A stretch of 64,000 nt of DNA from Elusimicrobiota bacterium (GTDB taxonomy: Bacteria > Elusimicrobiota > Elusimicrobia > UBA1565 > UBA9628): contig DMMY01000012.1 in the NCBI GenBank assembly GCA_003452935.1, positions 1 through 64,000 on the forward strand, given 5' to 3'. The first letter of the stretch is position 1. Each line of letters opens with the position of its first letter. The notes below the pieces were generated by a model. The model saw only the letters and a program-made list of their open reading frames with translations. It ran no database searches and was not told where the DNA came from. The position numbers and the translations under genes are program-made. This document shows, piece by piece, positions 43,495 through 51,379 of the stretch.

Positions 43495-44556
43495 ATGGAA
43501 CAAGAATCCGACCCTTCAACGCCCCCCAATGCCGCCGCCGCGCCGCACCCGGCGGCTGGGGAGGCTCATCCTCAGCCGGGCAACCGCCGCGTCAAACGGC
43601 GGCTCATGATCGCCGTCGCGGGGCTTTACGTGGCTTCCCTGGCGGCCGCATTCGTCCTTATTTTGAGGGGGCCGACGCCGAACCACGAGCGCAAGGAAGC
43701 GGGCAAGAGCCTTATGTCCCTGGCCCAAGAGCGCGACGTCGTCGGCTGGGTCTCCATCCACGGTCCCATCTACAATTCCCAGAGCGGGCGCGTCTTCGAG
43801 AAGGGCTCGGAGCAGTGGGTGCGGCGCATCAAGGCCATGTCCGAGGCCAAGGGCATCAAGGCCATCGTCCTCGATATCAATTCCCCGGGCGGCAGCGTGG
43901 GCGCGGTGCAGGAGCTCCACAGCCAGATCATGCGCATACGGCGGGAGAAGAAGATCCCCTTCGTGGCCCTCTTCGGCGACGTGGCGGCCTCGGGCGGCTA
44001 TTACATCGCCGCGGCCTGCGATAAGATCGTGGCCCATCCGGGAAGCTTGACCGGGTCCATCGGCGTCATATTCTCCGTGAGCAATCTCGAGGGCCTTTTC
44101 GGGAAAATCGGATACAAGATGGACGCCATCAAGTCCGGCAAGCACAAGGATATCGGCTCCCCGGCGCGGCCCATGACCCCGGAGGAGCGGGCCTTGCTTC
44201 AGGCCCTGATCGACGACGCCTACGGGCAGTTCCTGGCCGCGGTCAGCGCCGGGCGCAACCTGCCCCTGGACGCTCTCAAGCCCCTGGCCGACGGCCGCAT
44301 CTACAGCGGCCACCAGGCCCTAGGCGCGAAGCTCGTCGATCAATTGGGCGACTCGGACGACGCCGTGGCCTTGGCCGCGAAGCTGGGCGGCATTTCGGGC
44401 AAGCCCCGGGTCAGGCGCGAGACCGAGCGCTTAAGCGACCTCTTCGAGATGCTCGACGCCCGCTTCGAGGGCCTGTTGTCGGGCAAGTCCTCTATCCTGG
44501 ACAGCCTCAAGCCGTTGGACTCCCCGGGCCTCGAATATCGCTGGCGCGGTTGGTAA
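43495..44556 (+). CDS. sppA: Signal peptide peptidase SppA (S49)
   Basis: This 353-residue membrane protease degrades cleaved signal peptides. A Pro-rich cytoplasmic head is followed by one helix (about 37-58) and the S49 domain, with INSPGGS (128-134), nucleophile S166 in AASGGYY and the general-base lysine in SGKHKD (K218 by analogy to Bacillus SppA). It is the short, single-domain form. The start at 43495 has GAGAGGTGA just upstream; ATG 43483 overlaps the previous stop and is the alternative. Confidence 0.92.
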   Translation: MEQESDPSTPPNAAAAPHPAAGEAHPQPGNRRVKRRLMIAVAGLYVASLAAAFVLILRGPTPNHERKEAGKSLMSLAQERDVVGWVSIHGPIYNSQSGRVFEKGSEQWVRRIKAMSEAKGIKAIVLDINSPGGSVGAVQELHSQIMRIRREKKIPFVALFGDVAASGGYYIAAACDKIVAHPGSLTGSIGVIFSVSNLEGLFGKIGYKMDAIKSGKHKDIGSPARPMTPEERALLQALIDDAYGQFLAAVSAGRNLPLDALKPLADGRIYSGHQALGAKLVDQLGDSDDAVALAAKLGGISGKPRVRRETERLSDLFEMLDARFEGLLSGKSSILDSLKPLDSPGLEYRWRGW

Positions 44557-44557
44557 T

Positions 44558-45136
44558 GTGAACGCCATAGAGCTGCTGTTCGACTTCTTCGAGGACCACC
44601 TCAAGGCCGCGGCCGCGGTGCGCGCCCGGAGGCCTTTGGCCCTGGGCAGCCTCTGCTTTGCCTTGGGGGCCCTGAGCTTTTACGTGGCCACGGCGGTGTC
44701 GGGCCGTCTCGATCCCCTGCCTTTCGGTTTGATCACGCTCACGCTCCTTCTGCTCTGGGAACTGGCCATGGGGTTCGTCCTGACCGCGGTCCTGCATCTC
44801 ATCGCCGAGATGGAGGGCCGCCAGGGCAGCGCCGCTGAGCTCTTCGTGCTCTTCGGCATGGCCAACCTGATCTGGGGCCTGGCCATACCCCTGGTCATGG
44901 TCTTCATGAGCGTGCTGCCGCGTCCCCATTGGCCCGTGACCGCGGTCTTCCTCATCGTGGGATTCTTCAATCTCAGCCTCAAGGCGCGCAGCCTGCAGGA
45001 CACGTATCAAGTGAGCTCGGGCCGGGCGTGGGTGACCTTGATCCTGCCCTATTTGGCCACGCTCATGGCTTCGGGCTTGGCCCTGTCTCTGGCCATGGCC
45101 AGCCTCTTCATAGGCCTCATGAAGGCTCTTAACTGA
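44558..45136 (+). CDS. Polytopic membrane protein, Yip1-like
   Basis: This 192-residue protein has about five hydrophobic segments (about 27-47, 53-78, 88-113, 122-140, 156-190). The order and the N-terminal amphipathic helix resemble the Yip1 domain family, but conserved residues are not strong enough to be certain. It starts at GTG 44558, one base after the sppA stop, and its stop overlaps the nnrE ATG. Function unknown. Confidence 0.65.
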   Translation: MNAIELLFDFFEDHLKAAAAVRARRPLALGSLCFALGALSFYVATAVSGRLDPLPFGLITLTLLLLWELAMGFVLTAVLHLIAEMEGRQGSAAELFVLFGMANLIWGLAIPLVMVFMSVLPRPHWPVTAVFLIVGFFNLSLKARSLQDTYQVSSGRAWVTLILPYLATLMASGLALSLAMASLFIGLMKALN

Positions 45137-45858
45137 TGCCCAAGGAACCTCTTCCCGCGACGTATCAAGGCCTGCCCTTGGTGACGGCGCAGCGCATGCG
45201 CGAGATCGACGGCCTCTCGACGCAAAAATATGGGCTGAAAGTCATCGATCTCATGGAGAACGCGGGCCGGGCCGTGGCGGCGCAAACCGTGGTTTTTCTC
45301 TCCACGCTGGGACTCGAGCTTAAGGCCAGCCATGTCGCGGCGTGCTGCGGCCGGGGCGCCAACGGCGGCGACGGCCTGGTCGCGGCGCGCCTGCTCAAGC
45401 AAGGCGGAGCCGAGGTGGAGGTCTTTATCTGTTCTCCCAAGAAGGAAGCCGGCCAACCCGGAGAATATCCCGAGCCGGTGCGGGTCAACCTGGAACGGGC
45501 CAAGGCCTTGGGCATTGCCGTGAACTTGGCCGAGGACGAAGCCGCTCTCCAACAGGGCTTGGGCCGGGCCGACGTGGTGCTCGACGGACTGCTGGGCACG
45601 GGCTCCAGCGGCAAGCCCGCAGGCTCGGTCCATAAAGTCATCCAAGCCATCACCCGTTCCAAGAAGCCGGTCGTGGCCATTGACCTGCCTTCCGGCATCC
45701 ATCCGGACACGGGCTATCACAGCGGGGTTTACGTGACCGCCGCGTTGACCTTGACTTTGGGCTTGCCCAAGCGCGGGCTGGTGACTCCCCACGCGCGCAA
45801 GTACGTGGGGGAACTCAAGGTCCTGGATATCGGTTTTCCCAAGGAGCTCATGAGATGA
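45136..45858 (+). CDS. nnrE: NAD(P)H-hydrate epimerase (YjeF_N)
   Basis: This 240-residue cytoplasmic repair enzyme interconverts R and S forms of damaged NAD(P)HX. It shows MENAGRAVA near the N-terminus, the phosphate loop CGRGANGGDGL, DGLLGTGSSG and AIDLPSGIHPDTG. Many bacteria have it fused to the NnrD dehydratase domain; here only the epimerase is present and no dehydratase is seen in the window. Start and stop codons overlap both neighbours. Confidence 0.92.
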   Translation: MPKEPLPATYQGLPLVTAQRMREIDGLSTQKYGLKVIDLMENAGRAVAAQTVVFLSTLGLELKASHVAACCGRGANGGDGLVAARLLKQGGAEVEVFICSPKKEAGQPGEYPEPVRVNLERAKALGIAVNLAEDEAALQQGLGRADVVLDGLLGTGSSGKPAGSVHKVIQAITRSKKPVVAIDLPSGIHPDTGYHSGVYVTAALTLTLGLPKRGLVTPHARKYVGELKVLDIGFPKELMR

Positions 45859-46460
45859 GGCGGGGGGCTTGTCTCGCGGTCGCGGTGCTGGCCCTGGGCG
45901 CGACGGCCTGCGGCCGCAAATCCGACGGCAAGGCCGGGAAGTTCGCGATCATCGAGACTTCCATGGGAGTCATCAAGGTGGAGCTTTTCGTCGACAAGAC
46001 GCCGCTGACCGCGGCCCATTTCATCGGCCTGGCCACGGGGCAGAAGCCATGGCGCGATCCCAGAACCGGAAAGCAGCGCTCCGATCCCGTCTATGACGGA
46101 GTTCCTTTTCATCGCGTGATTCCGGGCTTTATGATCCAGACCGGAGATCCCATGGGCGACGGCCGCGGCGACGTCGGCGTCGCCGTCAAAGACGAGATCG
46201 TCCCGGGACTGAGCTTCGACAAGCCGGGCATGGTCGGCATGGCCAGCTTCGGCCCGGACACGAACGCCAGCCAGTTTTTCATAACCGTGGGGCCGGGTCC
46301 GGATTTGACCGGCCGCCAGACGCTCTTCGGGCGCGTGGCGGAAGGCCTGGACGTGGCCGTGGCCATCTCCAAGGTGCCGCGCGACGAGCACGAGAGTTCG
46401 AACCGGCCGTTAAAGCCCGTCTGGATCAAGAGGCTGCGCATCGTCGAGAGACTGGACTAG
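45855..46460 (+). CDS. Cyclophilin-type peptidyl-prolyl isomerase lipoprotein
   Basis: This 201-residue protein has a lipobox in LALGATACGRK (C at about 16) and a complete bacterial cyclophilin domain (about 30-198): GVIKVELFVDKTPLTAAHF, FHRVIPGFMIQTGDP, with the active-site Arg in FHRV, and NASQFFITVGPGPDLTGRQTLFGRV. It acts on proline bonds in the cell envelope. It overlaps nnrE by 4 nt. With the two parvulins at 28-30 kb it makes three extracytoplasmic isomerases in this window. Confidence 0.93.
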   Translation: MRRGACLAVAVLALGATACGRKSDGKAGKFAIIETSMGVIKVELFVDKTPLTAAHFIGLATGQKPWRDPRTGKQRSDPVYDGVPFHRVIPGFMIQTGDPMGDGRGDVGVAVKDEIVPGLSFDKPGMVGMASFGPDTNASQFFITVGPGPDLTGRQTLFGRVAEGLDVAVAISKVPRDEHESSNRPLKPVWIKRLRIVERLD

Positions 46461-46464
46461 GCTG

Positions 46465-47151
46465 ATGCAGAGGATCCGCAAGGGACTCTACCTTCTCGAG
46501 TCGGCCCGTGTCGTCAACTGCTACCTCATCGAGGGGCCTTACGGGCTAACCCTTTTCGACGCGGGACAGCCTCTCTCCGCGCCCGGACTCATCGAGGAAC
46601 TGGAGAACAACGGCTTCGGATTCAAGGACGTGGATCAGATCGTGCTCAGCCACGCGCATTTCGACCATTCAGGCGGAGCGCGGGGACTTCTCGAGCGGCG
46701 CCGGATCAAGGTTTACGCCCATCCGGATGACATCCCGGCGATCCAGGGCAAGGGCCGCGTGCCCCGGGGCTGGATCATGCGGCTGAGGGAACTGCTGCTC
46801 AGGCTCAAGTGTCCGTATAAGCCCGTGGATAATGTCATTCCTATAGAACAGGGCGAGACTCTGCGCTGCCTGCCCCAATGGCAGGTTCTGCGCGCGCCGG
46901 GCCACACGGCCGGCTCCATAGCCCTCTATCACCCGACCGACAAAGTGCTGCTCTGCGGAGACGCCCTCAACAACCGGGAGGGACGGCTGCGCGCGCCGGC
47001 GGAGAGGAACTGCGAGGACGCGGTTCTGGCGCGCGAGACGGTGCGCCGGCTGGGGATACTGGACTTGGAGGTCCTGGGCTGCGGCCACGGCCCGGTGATC
47101 CGAACCTCGGCCGGCCTGCGCGTCCAGGAGATCGTTTCAGCGTTGACCTAG
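46465..47151 (+). CDS. Metallo-beta-lactamase-fold hydrolase
   Basis: This 228-residue protein has the HxHxDH zinc motif as HAHFDHSGG (about 60-68), a second His in APGHTAGS (about 148) and an aspartate in LLCGDALNN. This pattern fits the glyoxalase II/lactonase-like branch of the superfamily. No signal peptide is present. The substrate cannot be read from the sequence. It follows the cyclophilin gene by 4 nt and its end overlaps the convergent tilS by 15 nt. Confidence 0.88.
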   Translation: MQRIRKGLYLLESARVVNCYLIEGPYGLTLFDAGQPLSAPGLIEELENNGFGFKDVDQIVLSHAHFDHSGGARGLLERRRIKVYAHPDDIPAIQGKGRVPRGWIMRLRELLLRLKCPYKPVDNVIPIEQGETLRCLPQWQVLRAPGHTAGSIALYHPTDKVLLCGDALNNREGRLRAPAERNCEDAVLARETVRRLGILDLEVLGCGHGPVIRTSAGLRVQEIVSALT

Positions 47152-47871
47152 GCTCCGGGCCTGGGCCGCGATGCCGGCGAGGTGCTCGCGGACGCGCGGA
47201 TTGCGGCTTTCCAGCAATGGCAGGACCCTCCGCCGTATCCAGTTGCGCGTGAATTTCGGATCCTGGTTGCTGCGGTCGAGACGGTGCCTGAGGCCGTGGA
47301 CCTTGAGATAGGCCATGATTTCCTTTCGGCTCAAGGGCAACAGCGGCCGCACCAGATCGACGCGGCCCGAAAGCCCGCGTCGCGCGGGCATCCCGCCCAA
47401 AGCCGCGAGCCGGGTGCCGCGCAGAAGGTTCAAGAGCACGGTCTCGGCCTGATCGTCCAAATGGTGGCCGGTCGCGATCTTGTTGCAGCGCAGGCGCCGC
47501 GCCTCTTTCAATAGCGCCTCGTAGCGGAGTTTTCGTCCCGCGTCCTCCAGGCCCTGCCCGCGTTTTTGGGCCAAAGCCCGCACCGGGACCTTGACCACGA
47601 AGGCGTCCATTCCCCAATCGGCTCCCAGTTTTAGGACAAAGGCCGCGTCCTGGTCAGCCTCCCGGCCGCGCAGGCCGTGATGGATATGCAGAAGCCGGAC
47701 TTGGAAGCCTTGCCTGCGCCCCATCTCGCGCAGGAAATGCGCCAGGCAGACCGAATCCGGTCCGCCGGAGACAGCCGCCAGGACCCGGTCGCCGCGAATC
47801 AGCAGACAGGAGGCCTTATTGCAGGCCACGAGCTTGGACCATATCCTGGCTGCGAACTCCTTGCGGCGCAT
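47137..47871 (-). CDS. tilS: tRNA(Ile)-lysidine synthase, short form
   Basis: This 244-residue enzyme adds lysine to C34 of tRNA-Ile(CAU) so that it reads AUA. The ATP pyrophosphatase P-loop is SGGPDS (about 35-40), followed by HIHHGLRG, GHHLDDQAETVLLNLLRG, RPLLPLSR and the helix with DRSNQDPKFTRNWIRRRVLP. The C-terminal tRNA-binding domains found in E. coli TilS are missing, as in other short TilS proteins. It converges on the hydrolase gene. Confidence 0.93.
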   Translation of the reverse strand: MRRKEFAARIWSKLVACNKASCLLIRGDRVLAAVSGGPDSVCLAHFLREMGRRQGFQVRLLHIHHGLRGREADQDAAFVLKLGADWGMDAFVVKVPVRALAQKRGQGLEDAGRKLRYEALLKEARRLRCNKIATGHHLDDQAETVLLNLLRGTRLAALGGMPARRGLSGRVDLVRPLLPLSRKEIMAYLKVHGLRHRLDRSNQDPKFTRNWIRRRVLPLLESRNPRVREHLAGIAAQARSLGQR

Positions 47872-47950
47872 GGCCTGGATTCTATCAATTTGCCGCGGGA
47901 CCTGCGGGTTTGAATTTTATGATAGAATGAGCCGCCTTCGAGGAGGGGAA

Positions 47951-48109
47951 ATGGCCGGGGAAATATGCGCGAAGTGCCGAAAGCCGATGGCCCAGATCAA
48001 GAAATGCTTCAAGTGCGGCTCGTGCGGGGCGTGGTTTTGCCCGAGCTGCATGGACCGCTTCTGCATGTTCTGCAAAGGGGCCGTTAAAGAGAGCGTCCCG
48101 GGCCGATAG
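47951..48109 (+). CDS. 52-residue zinc-ribbon protein
   Basis: Nine cysteines, eight of them in four CxxC pairs (CAKC, CGSC, CPSC, CMFC, plus CFKC overlap), suggest one or two zinc knuckles. Nothing else is recognisable and the function is unknown. GAGGAGGGG lies just before the ATG, and the gene ends 5 nt before the CpaF-type ATPase, suggesting co-expression. The longer in-frame extension to 47819 runs through tilS and is rejected. Confidence 0.7.
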   Translation: MAGEICAKCRKPMAQIKKCFKCGSCGAWFCPSCMDRFCMFCKGAVKESVPGR

Positions 48110-48114
48110 CGCCG

Positions 48115-49176
48115 ATGGATTCAGCGGAGCGGCTTCTCCTGTCGGCCTTCCACGATCCAAATGTCGTCGATATCATTATAAACGACGACGGCTCCGTCAT
48201 GCTGGAGAAGGCCGGCGCGCGGCTCGAAACCCAGGCCTGCCGGGCGAGCGCGGCCCAAGTCGAGGCGTTCCTTCATGGAATTCTGGGCAGGGCCGAGAGC
48301 TTCGGTCCGTCCCGGCCTTACGCGGATCTCTCGGCGGCGGACGGCTCCCGGGTCCATGTCATCGCCCCGCCCTTGGTGGCGCGGGGGCTTTGCGTTACGA
48401 TCCGCAAAAGGCCCGGGCGCAGGCCTACCCTCGAGGAAATCGTCGGCATGGGCGCGTTGAGCCCCGGCTGCGCCGGTTTCCTGAGCTACGCGGTGCATTG
48501 CCGCAAGAATATCCTGGTCATCGGCGGGTCCGGCTCGGGCAAGACCACCCTGCTCAATGCCCTGGCCGCCCTGATGCCGGAAAAGGAGCGCGTCATCGTG
48601 CTCGAGGACACTCCGGAACTGTCCTTGCCCCAGCCGCACGTGACGTATTTGCGCACCCGGATCCGCGACGCCGGGGGGCTTGCTGACGTGACCCTGCGCG
48701 AGCTGCTCGTCAACACTCTGCGCATGAGGCCCGACCGGATTCTGGTCGGCGAGGTCCGCGGCGTGGAGGCCGCGGACATGCTCCAGGCCATGAACGTGGG
48801 CCATGAGGGCGTGATGTGCACCCTGCACGCCAACTCGTCGCGGGAGGCATTGCATCGGCTGGAGGCTCTGGTCCTTTCCTCGGGGCTGGACCTGCCCATG
48901 CGCGCGGTGCGCTCTCATATCGCCATGGCCATTGACTTGGTCGTGCTTTTGTCTCGATTGGCCGACGGCAGCCGGCGCGTGACCCAGGTGACGGAAGTGA
49001 CCGGGATGGAGCTCGAGACCGTCACTCTTTCCGACATATTCCTAGCCGAGCCCCGGCGCGCTCCGGGCGATGCTCCTTTTTCCTTGCGCCCTACCGGGGC
49101 CGTGCCGCGCTTCTACGACGAACTGCGCCGTCACGGAGAGCAGCCCCCCCTGGACTTCTTCAGGGAATCCGATTAG
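48115..49176 (+). CDS. CpaF/TadA-type secretion ATPase
   Basis: This 353-residue cytoplasmic hexameric ATPase belongs to the GspE/VirB11 superfamily. It has an N-terminal domain with ITIRKRPGRRPTLEE, Walker A GGSGSGKTT (137-145), the Asp box LEDTPEL, Walker B PDRILVGEVRG (about 206-216) and the His box VMCTLHANS. Such enzymes power Tad/Flp pilus assembly or conjugation. No other Tad, prepilin or secretin gene is near, so it may serve pilus genes elsewhere or another machine. The adaptor-like zinc ribbon upstream is the only close partner. Confidence 0.9.
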   Translation: MDSAERLLLSAFHDPNVVDIIINDDGSVMLEKAGARLETQACRASAAQVEAFLHGILGRAESFGPSRPYADLSAADGSRVHVIAPPLVARGLCVTIRKRPGRRPTLEEIVGMGALSPGCAGFLSYAVHCRKNILVIGGSGSGKTTLLNALAALMPEKERVIVLEDTPELSLPQPHVTYLRTRIRDAGGLADVTLRELLVNTLRMRPDRILVGEVRGVEAADMLQAMNVGHEGVMCTLHANSSREALHRLEALVLSSGLDLPMRAVRSHIAMAIDLVVLLSRLADGSRRVTQVTEVTGMELETVTLSDIFLAEPRRAPGDAPFSLRPTGAVPRFYDELRRHGEQPPLDFFRESD

Positions 49177-49194
49177 TATTTTTAGCGGTTTTCC

Positions 49195-49223
49195 TTGACA
49201 GTCCCGACGCTAATTGATATCGT
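49195..49223 (+). promoter_or_regulatory. Promoter of the response regulator-fixCX genes
   Basis: -35 TTGACA (49195-49200), spacer 17, -10 TATCGT (49218-49223). The leader is short and carries AAGGAG about 11 nt before the ATG at 49249. The -10 is weak. Confidence 0.5.
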
Positions 49224-49248
49224 CATTCCTTCAAGGAGCGAGTGGAAC

Positions 49249-49632
49249 ATGGCCAAGAAAGTCATGGTGATCGATGATGAGCCCGAGATGCTCAACCTCG
49301 TCCAGTTCACCCTGGAGCGGGGCGGCTTCGAGGTCGCGACCTGCGACAACGGCCGCCAGGCATGGGACGCCATCATCCAGTTCAAGCCGGATCTGCTCAT
49401 CCTCGACGTGATGCTTCCGGGCATCGACGGCTACTCCCTGCAGATCAAGCTGGCCCAGGAGGCCGCCACCAAGTCCATGCCCATCATCGTGCTCACCGCC
49501 CTGGAGCCGGCCAAGACCCTGTTCCAGAAATTCCCGCAAGTGGTCGGCTTCATGACCAAGCCCTTCAAGACCGAAGAGCTTCTCGAAAACGTCCAGAGCG
49601 CCCTTTCCCGCCAGTCCCCGGCCAACGGCTGA
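49249..49632 (+). CDS. Single-domain response regulator
   Basis: This 127-residue receiver has D9-D10-E11, phospho-acceptor D53 (LILD), T-A in VLTA and the KPF lysine. There is no output domain. It is followed 11 nt later by fixC, an odd companion for a signalling protein. The start was set at 49249 on the AAGGAG site and receiver N-terminus. The partner kinase is not evident. Confidence 0.9.
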   Translation: MAKKVMVIDDEPEMLNLVQFTLERGGFEVATCDNGRQAWDAIIQFKPDLLILDVMLPGIDGYSLQIKLAQEAATKSMPIIVLTALEPAKTLFQKFPQVVGFMTKPFKTEELLENVQSALSRQSPANG

Positions 49633-49643
49633 GGGCTCCTCCC

Positions 49644-50942
49644 GTGCCAGAATCCGCTTATGACGCGATAGTCGTTGGCGCCGGCCCCGCCGGCGCCTCG
49701 GCCGCGATCGTCATGGCCCGGGCCGGGCTCAAGGTGGCTTTGTTGGAGCGAGGCGAGTATCCCGGCGCCAAGAACGTGCAGGGCGCGGTCCTCTATTCGC
49801 GGATGCTCCATGAGATCGTCCCGGATTTCTGGAAGCTGCCTGACGCGCCCCTGGAGCGTCCGATCGTCGAGCAGAAGACCTGCGTTACGACGGAGGACTC
49901 ATGGCTCACCTTCGGCTATAAATCGCTCAAGTTCCTGGAAGGCGTGCCCAACTGCTACACCATCATTCGCGCGCGTTTCGACCAATGGTACGCGGCCCAG
50001 GCCGAGGCCGCGGGAGCCGAGCTTTTCTGCGGAGTGACCGTGCGGGAAGTCATCCGCAAGGACGGCCGCGTCGCGGGCATCAAGACCTCGGACAACGACG
50101 AGCTGGAGTCTTCCGTGGTCCTGGCCTGCGACGGCGTCAATTCCCTCCTGGCCCAGAAGGCGGGCTTTATCGATGAACTCAAGCCGGTCGAGGTGGCCTT
50201 GGGGGCCAAGGAGGTCATCGCGCTCGACTCCGGGGTCATCGAGGACCGCTTCCAGCTCAACGCCGGCGAGGGCTCGGCCATGGAGATGTTCGGCTCTATT
50301 TCCCTGGGTATGCTGGGCTACGCCTTCCTCTACACCAACAAGGAGTCGGTGTCTTTGGGGGTCGGCTGCCGGCTTTGCGACTATCAAGCCCGGGGCATCC
50401 GGCCCTCGGACCATCTGGAGCTGGTCAAGCGGCATCCGTATATCAAGAAGCTGATCTCCGGCGGCAAGATATTGGAGTACTCCTCGCACCTCATCCCCGA
50501 GGGCGGCATGAAATCCCTGCCTCCTCTTTTCGCGGACGGCTTTTTGGTGGCGGGCGACGCGGCGCAAATGACCAACCCCGCTTTTCGGGAAGGCTCGAAC
50601 CTGGCCATGACCGCGGGCCGCCTGGCCGGGGAGACCGTGATCGAGGCCAAGCGCAAGGGCGATTTCTCCGCCGCCGGGCTTGGCGGCTATGCCGGGAAGC
50701 TCAAGAGCAGCTACGTGCTTCCGGATATGGAGGAAGTCAGCGATCTGGAACAGGCCGTGGCCTCGAGCCCTGAGTTCATGACATTCTATCCGAAACTGGC
50801 CTGCGACCTGGCCCATCTGCGCTACAGCGTAGACGGCGTTCCCAAGCGGGAGCATCTCAAGCGGGCCTTGAAGCTATTGAGCCGCCGGGGCTATTGGCGC
50901 ATGGCCAAGGACCTTTGGCCTTTGCGCAAGGCGGCGCTATGA
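49644..50942 (+). CDS. fixC: FixC-like electron-transfer flavoprotein-quinone oxidoreductase
   Basis: This 432-residue FAD protein has the dinucleotide fold GAGPAGASAAIVMARAG near the N-terminus, the E/R motif LLERGEYPGAKN, and VAGDAAQMTNPAF, the second FAD motif. It belongs to the FixC/ETF-QO branch, which passes electrons from ETF to quinone, or takes part in FixABCX electron bifurcation to make low-potential ferredoxin. The start is GTG at 49644. Its stop overlaps fixX. fixA and fixB are not in the window. A single helix-like region near YVLPDMEEVSDLE may lie on the membrane. Confidence 0.9.
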   Translation: MPESAYDAIVVGAGPAGASAAIVMARAGLKVALLERGEYPGAKNVQGAVLYSRMLHEIVPDFWKLPDAPLERPIVEQKTCVTTEDSWLTFGYKSLKFLEGVPNCYTIIRARFDQWYAAQAEAAGAELFCGVTVREVIRKDGRVAGIKTSDNDELESSVVLACDGVNSLLAQKAGFIDELKPVEVALGAKEVIALDSGVIEDRFQLNAGEGSAMEMFGSISLGMLGYAFLYTNKESVSLGVGCRLCDYQARGIRPSDHLELVKRHPYIKKLISGGKILEYSSHLIPEGGMKSLPPLFADGFLVAGDAAQMTNPAFREGSNLAMTAGRLAGETVIEAKRKGDFSAAGLGGYAGKLKSSYVLPDMEEVSDLEQAVASSPEFMTFYPKLACDLAHLRYSVDGVPKREHLKRALKLLSRRGYWRMAKDLWPLRKAAL

Positions 50943-51253
50943 AACCTCCCATCCAGGTGGAGACCACGGTCGAGGCCAAGCTGGGGACCCTGGAATGGAA
51001 AAAGGCCCCGGAGACCCACATCAGCTTGCGCGACGCCTCGCCCCAGTCGCCCTGCGCGCTCAAGTGCCGGGAAAAGCCCTGCGTCACGGTGTGTCCGGCC
51101 AAGGTCTATGAGTGGGAAGAGGCGCACCAAAAGATCGTGGTCAACTACGAAAACTGCATCGAGTGCGGCGCCTGCCGCATGCTCTGCCCCTACGACAACA
51201 TCATCTGCGACTGGCCCGTCGGCGGCATGGGCGTCAAATACAAGTACGGCTGA
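50939..51253 (+). CDS. fixX: FixX-like ferredoxin
   Basis: This 104-residue protein has a cysteine cluster CxxxCxxxxCxxxCP (about 40-53) and a second cluster CIECGACRMLCP (about 71-82), typical of the FixX/ETF-QO ferredoxin partner. It docks on FixC, whose stop it overlaps. The mature core ends DWPVGGMGVKYKYG as in the family. A copy of the palindromic repeat lies 6 nt after the stop. Confidence 0.9.
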   Translation: MKPPIQVETTVEAKLGTLEWKKAPETHISLRDASPQSPCALKCREKPCVTVCPAKVYEWEEAHQKIVVNYENCIECGACRMLCPYDNIICDWPVGGMGVKYKYG

Positions 51254-51259
51254 CCCGCC

Positions 51260-51291
51260 GGGGTCAGGTCTTGAAATTTGACATTTGACAT
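51260..51291 (+). repeat. REP-like element, left-arm copy
   Basis: These 32 nt are identical to 28137-28168, starting GGGGTCAGGTCTTG and ending TTTGACAT. The right arm is absent, so it cannot form the full palindrome. It again sits right after a stop codon (fixX). The segment 51254-51379 holds this repeat, a TTGACA at 51328-51333 without a matching -10, and no other feature I can support. Confidence 0.85.
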
Positions 51292-51379
51292 CTGCGGCTT
51301 CTCTCTTTATCCGGCCTTGAGCCTTTTTTGACATTCATCGTCTAAAGTTGATTTTGAGGCCGCATAAGAAGGCATCCAC

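Noticed and set aside
47819..47950. N-terminal extension of the zinc-ribbon protein.
   Set aside because: It lies opposite the conserved start of tilS, and a strong ribosome site precedes 47951.
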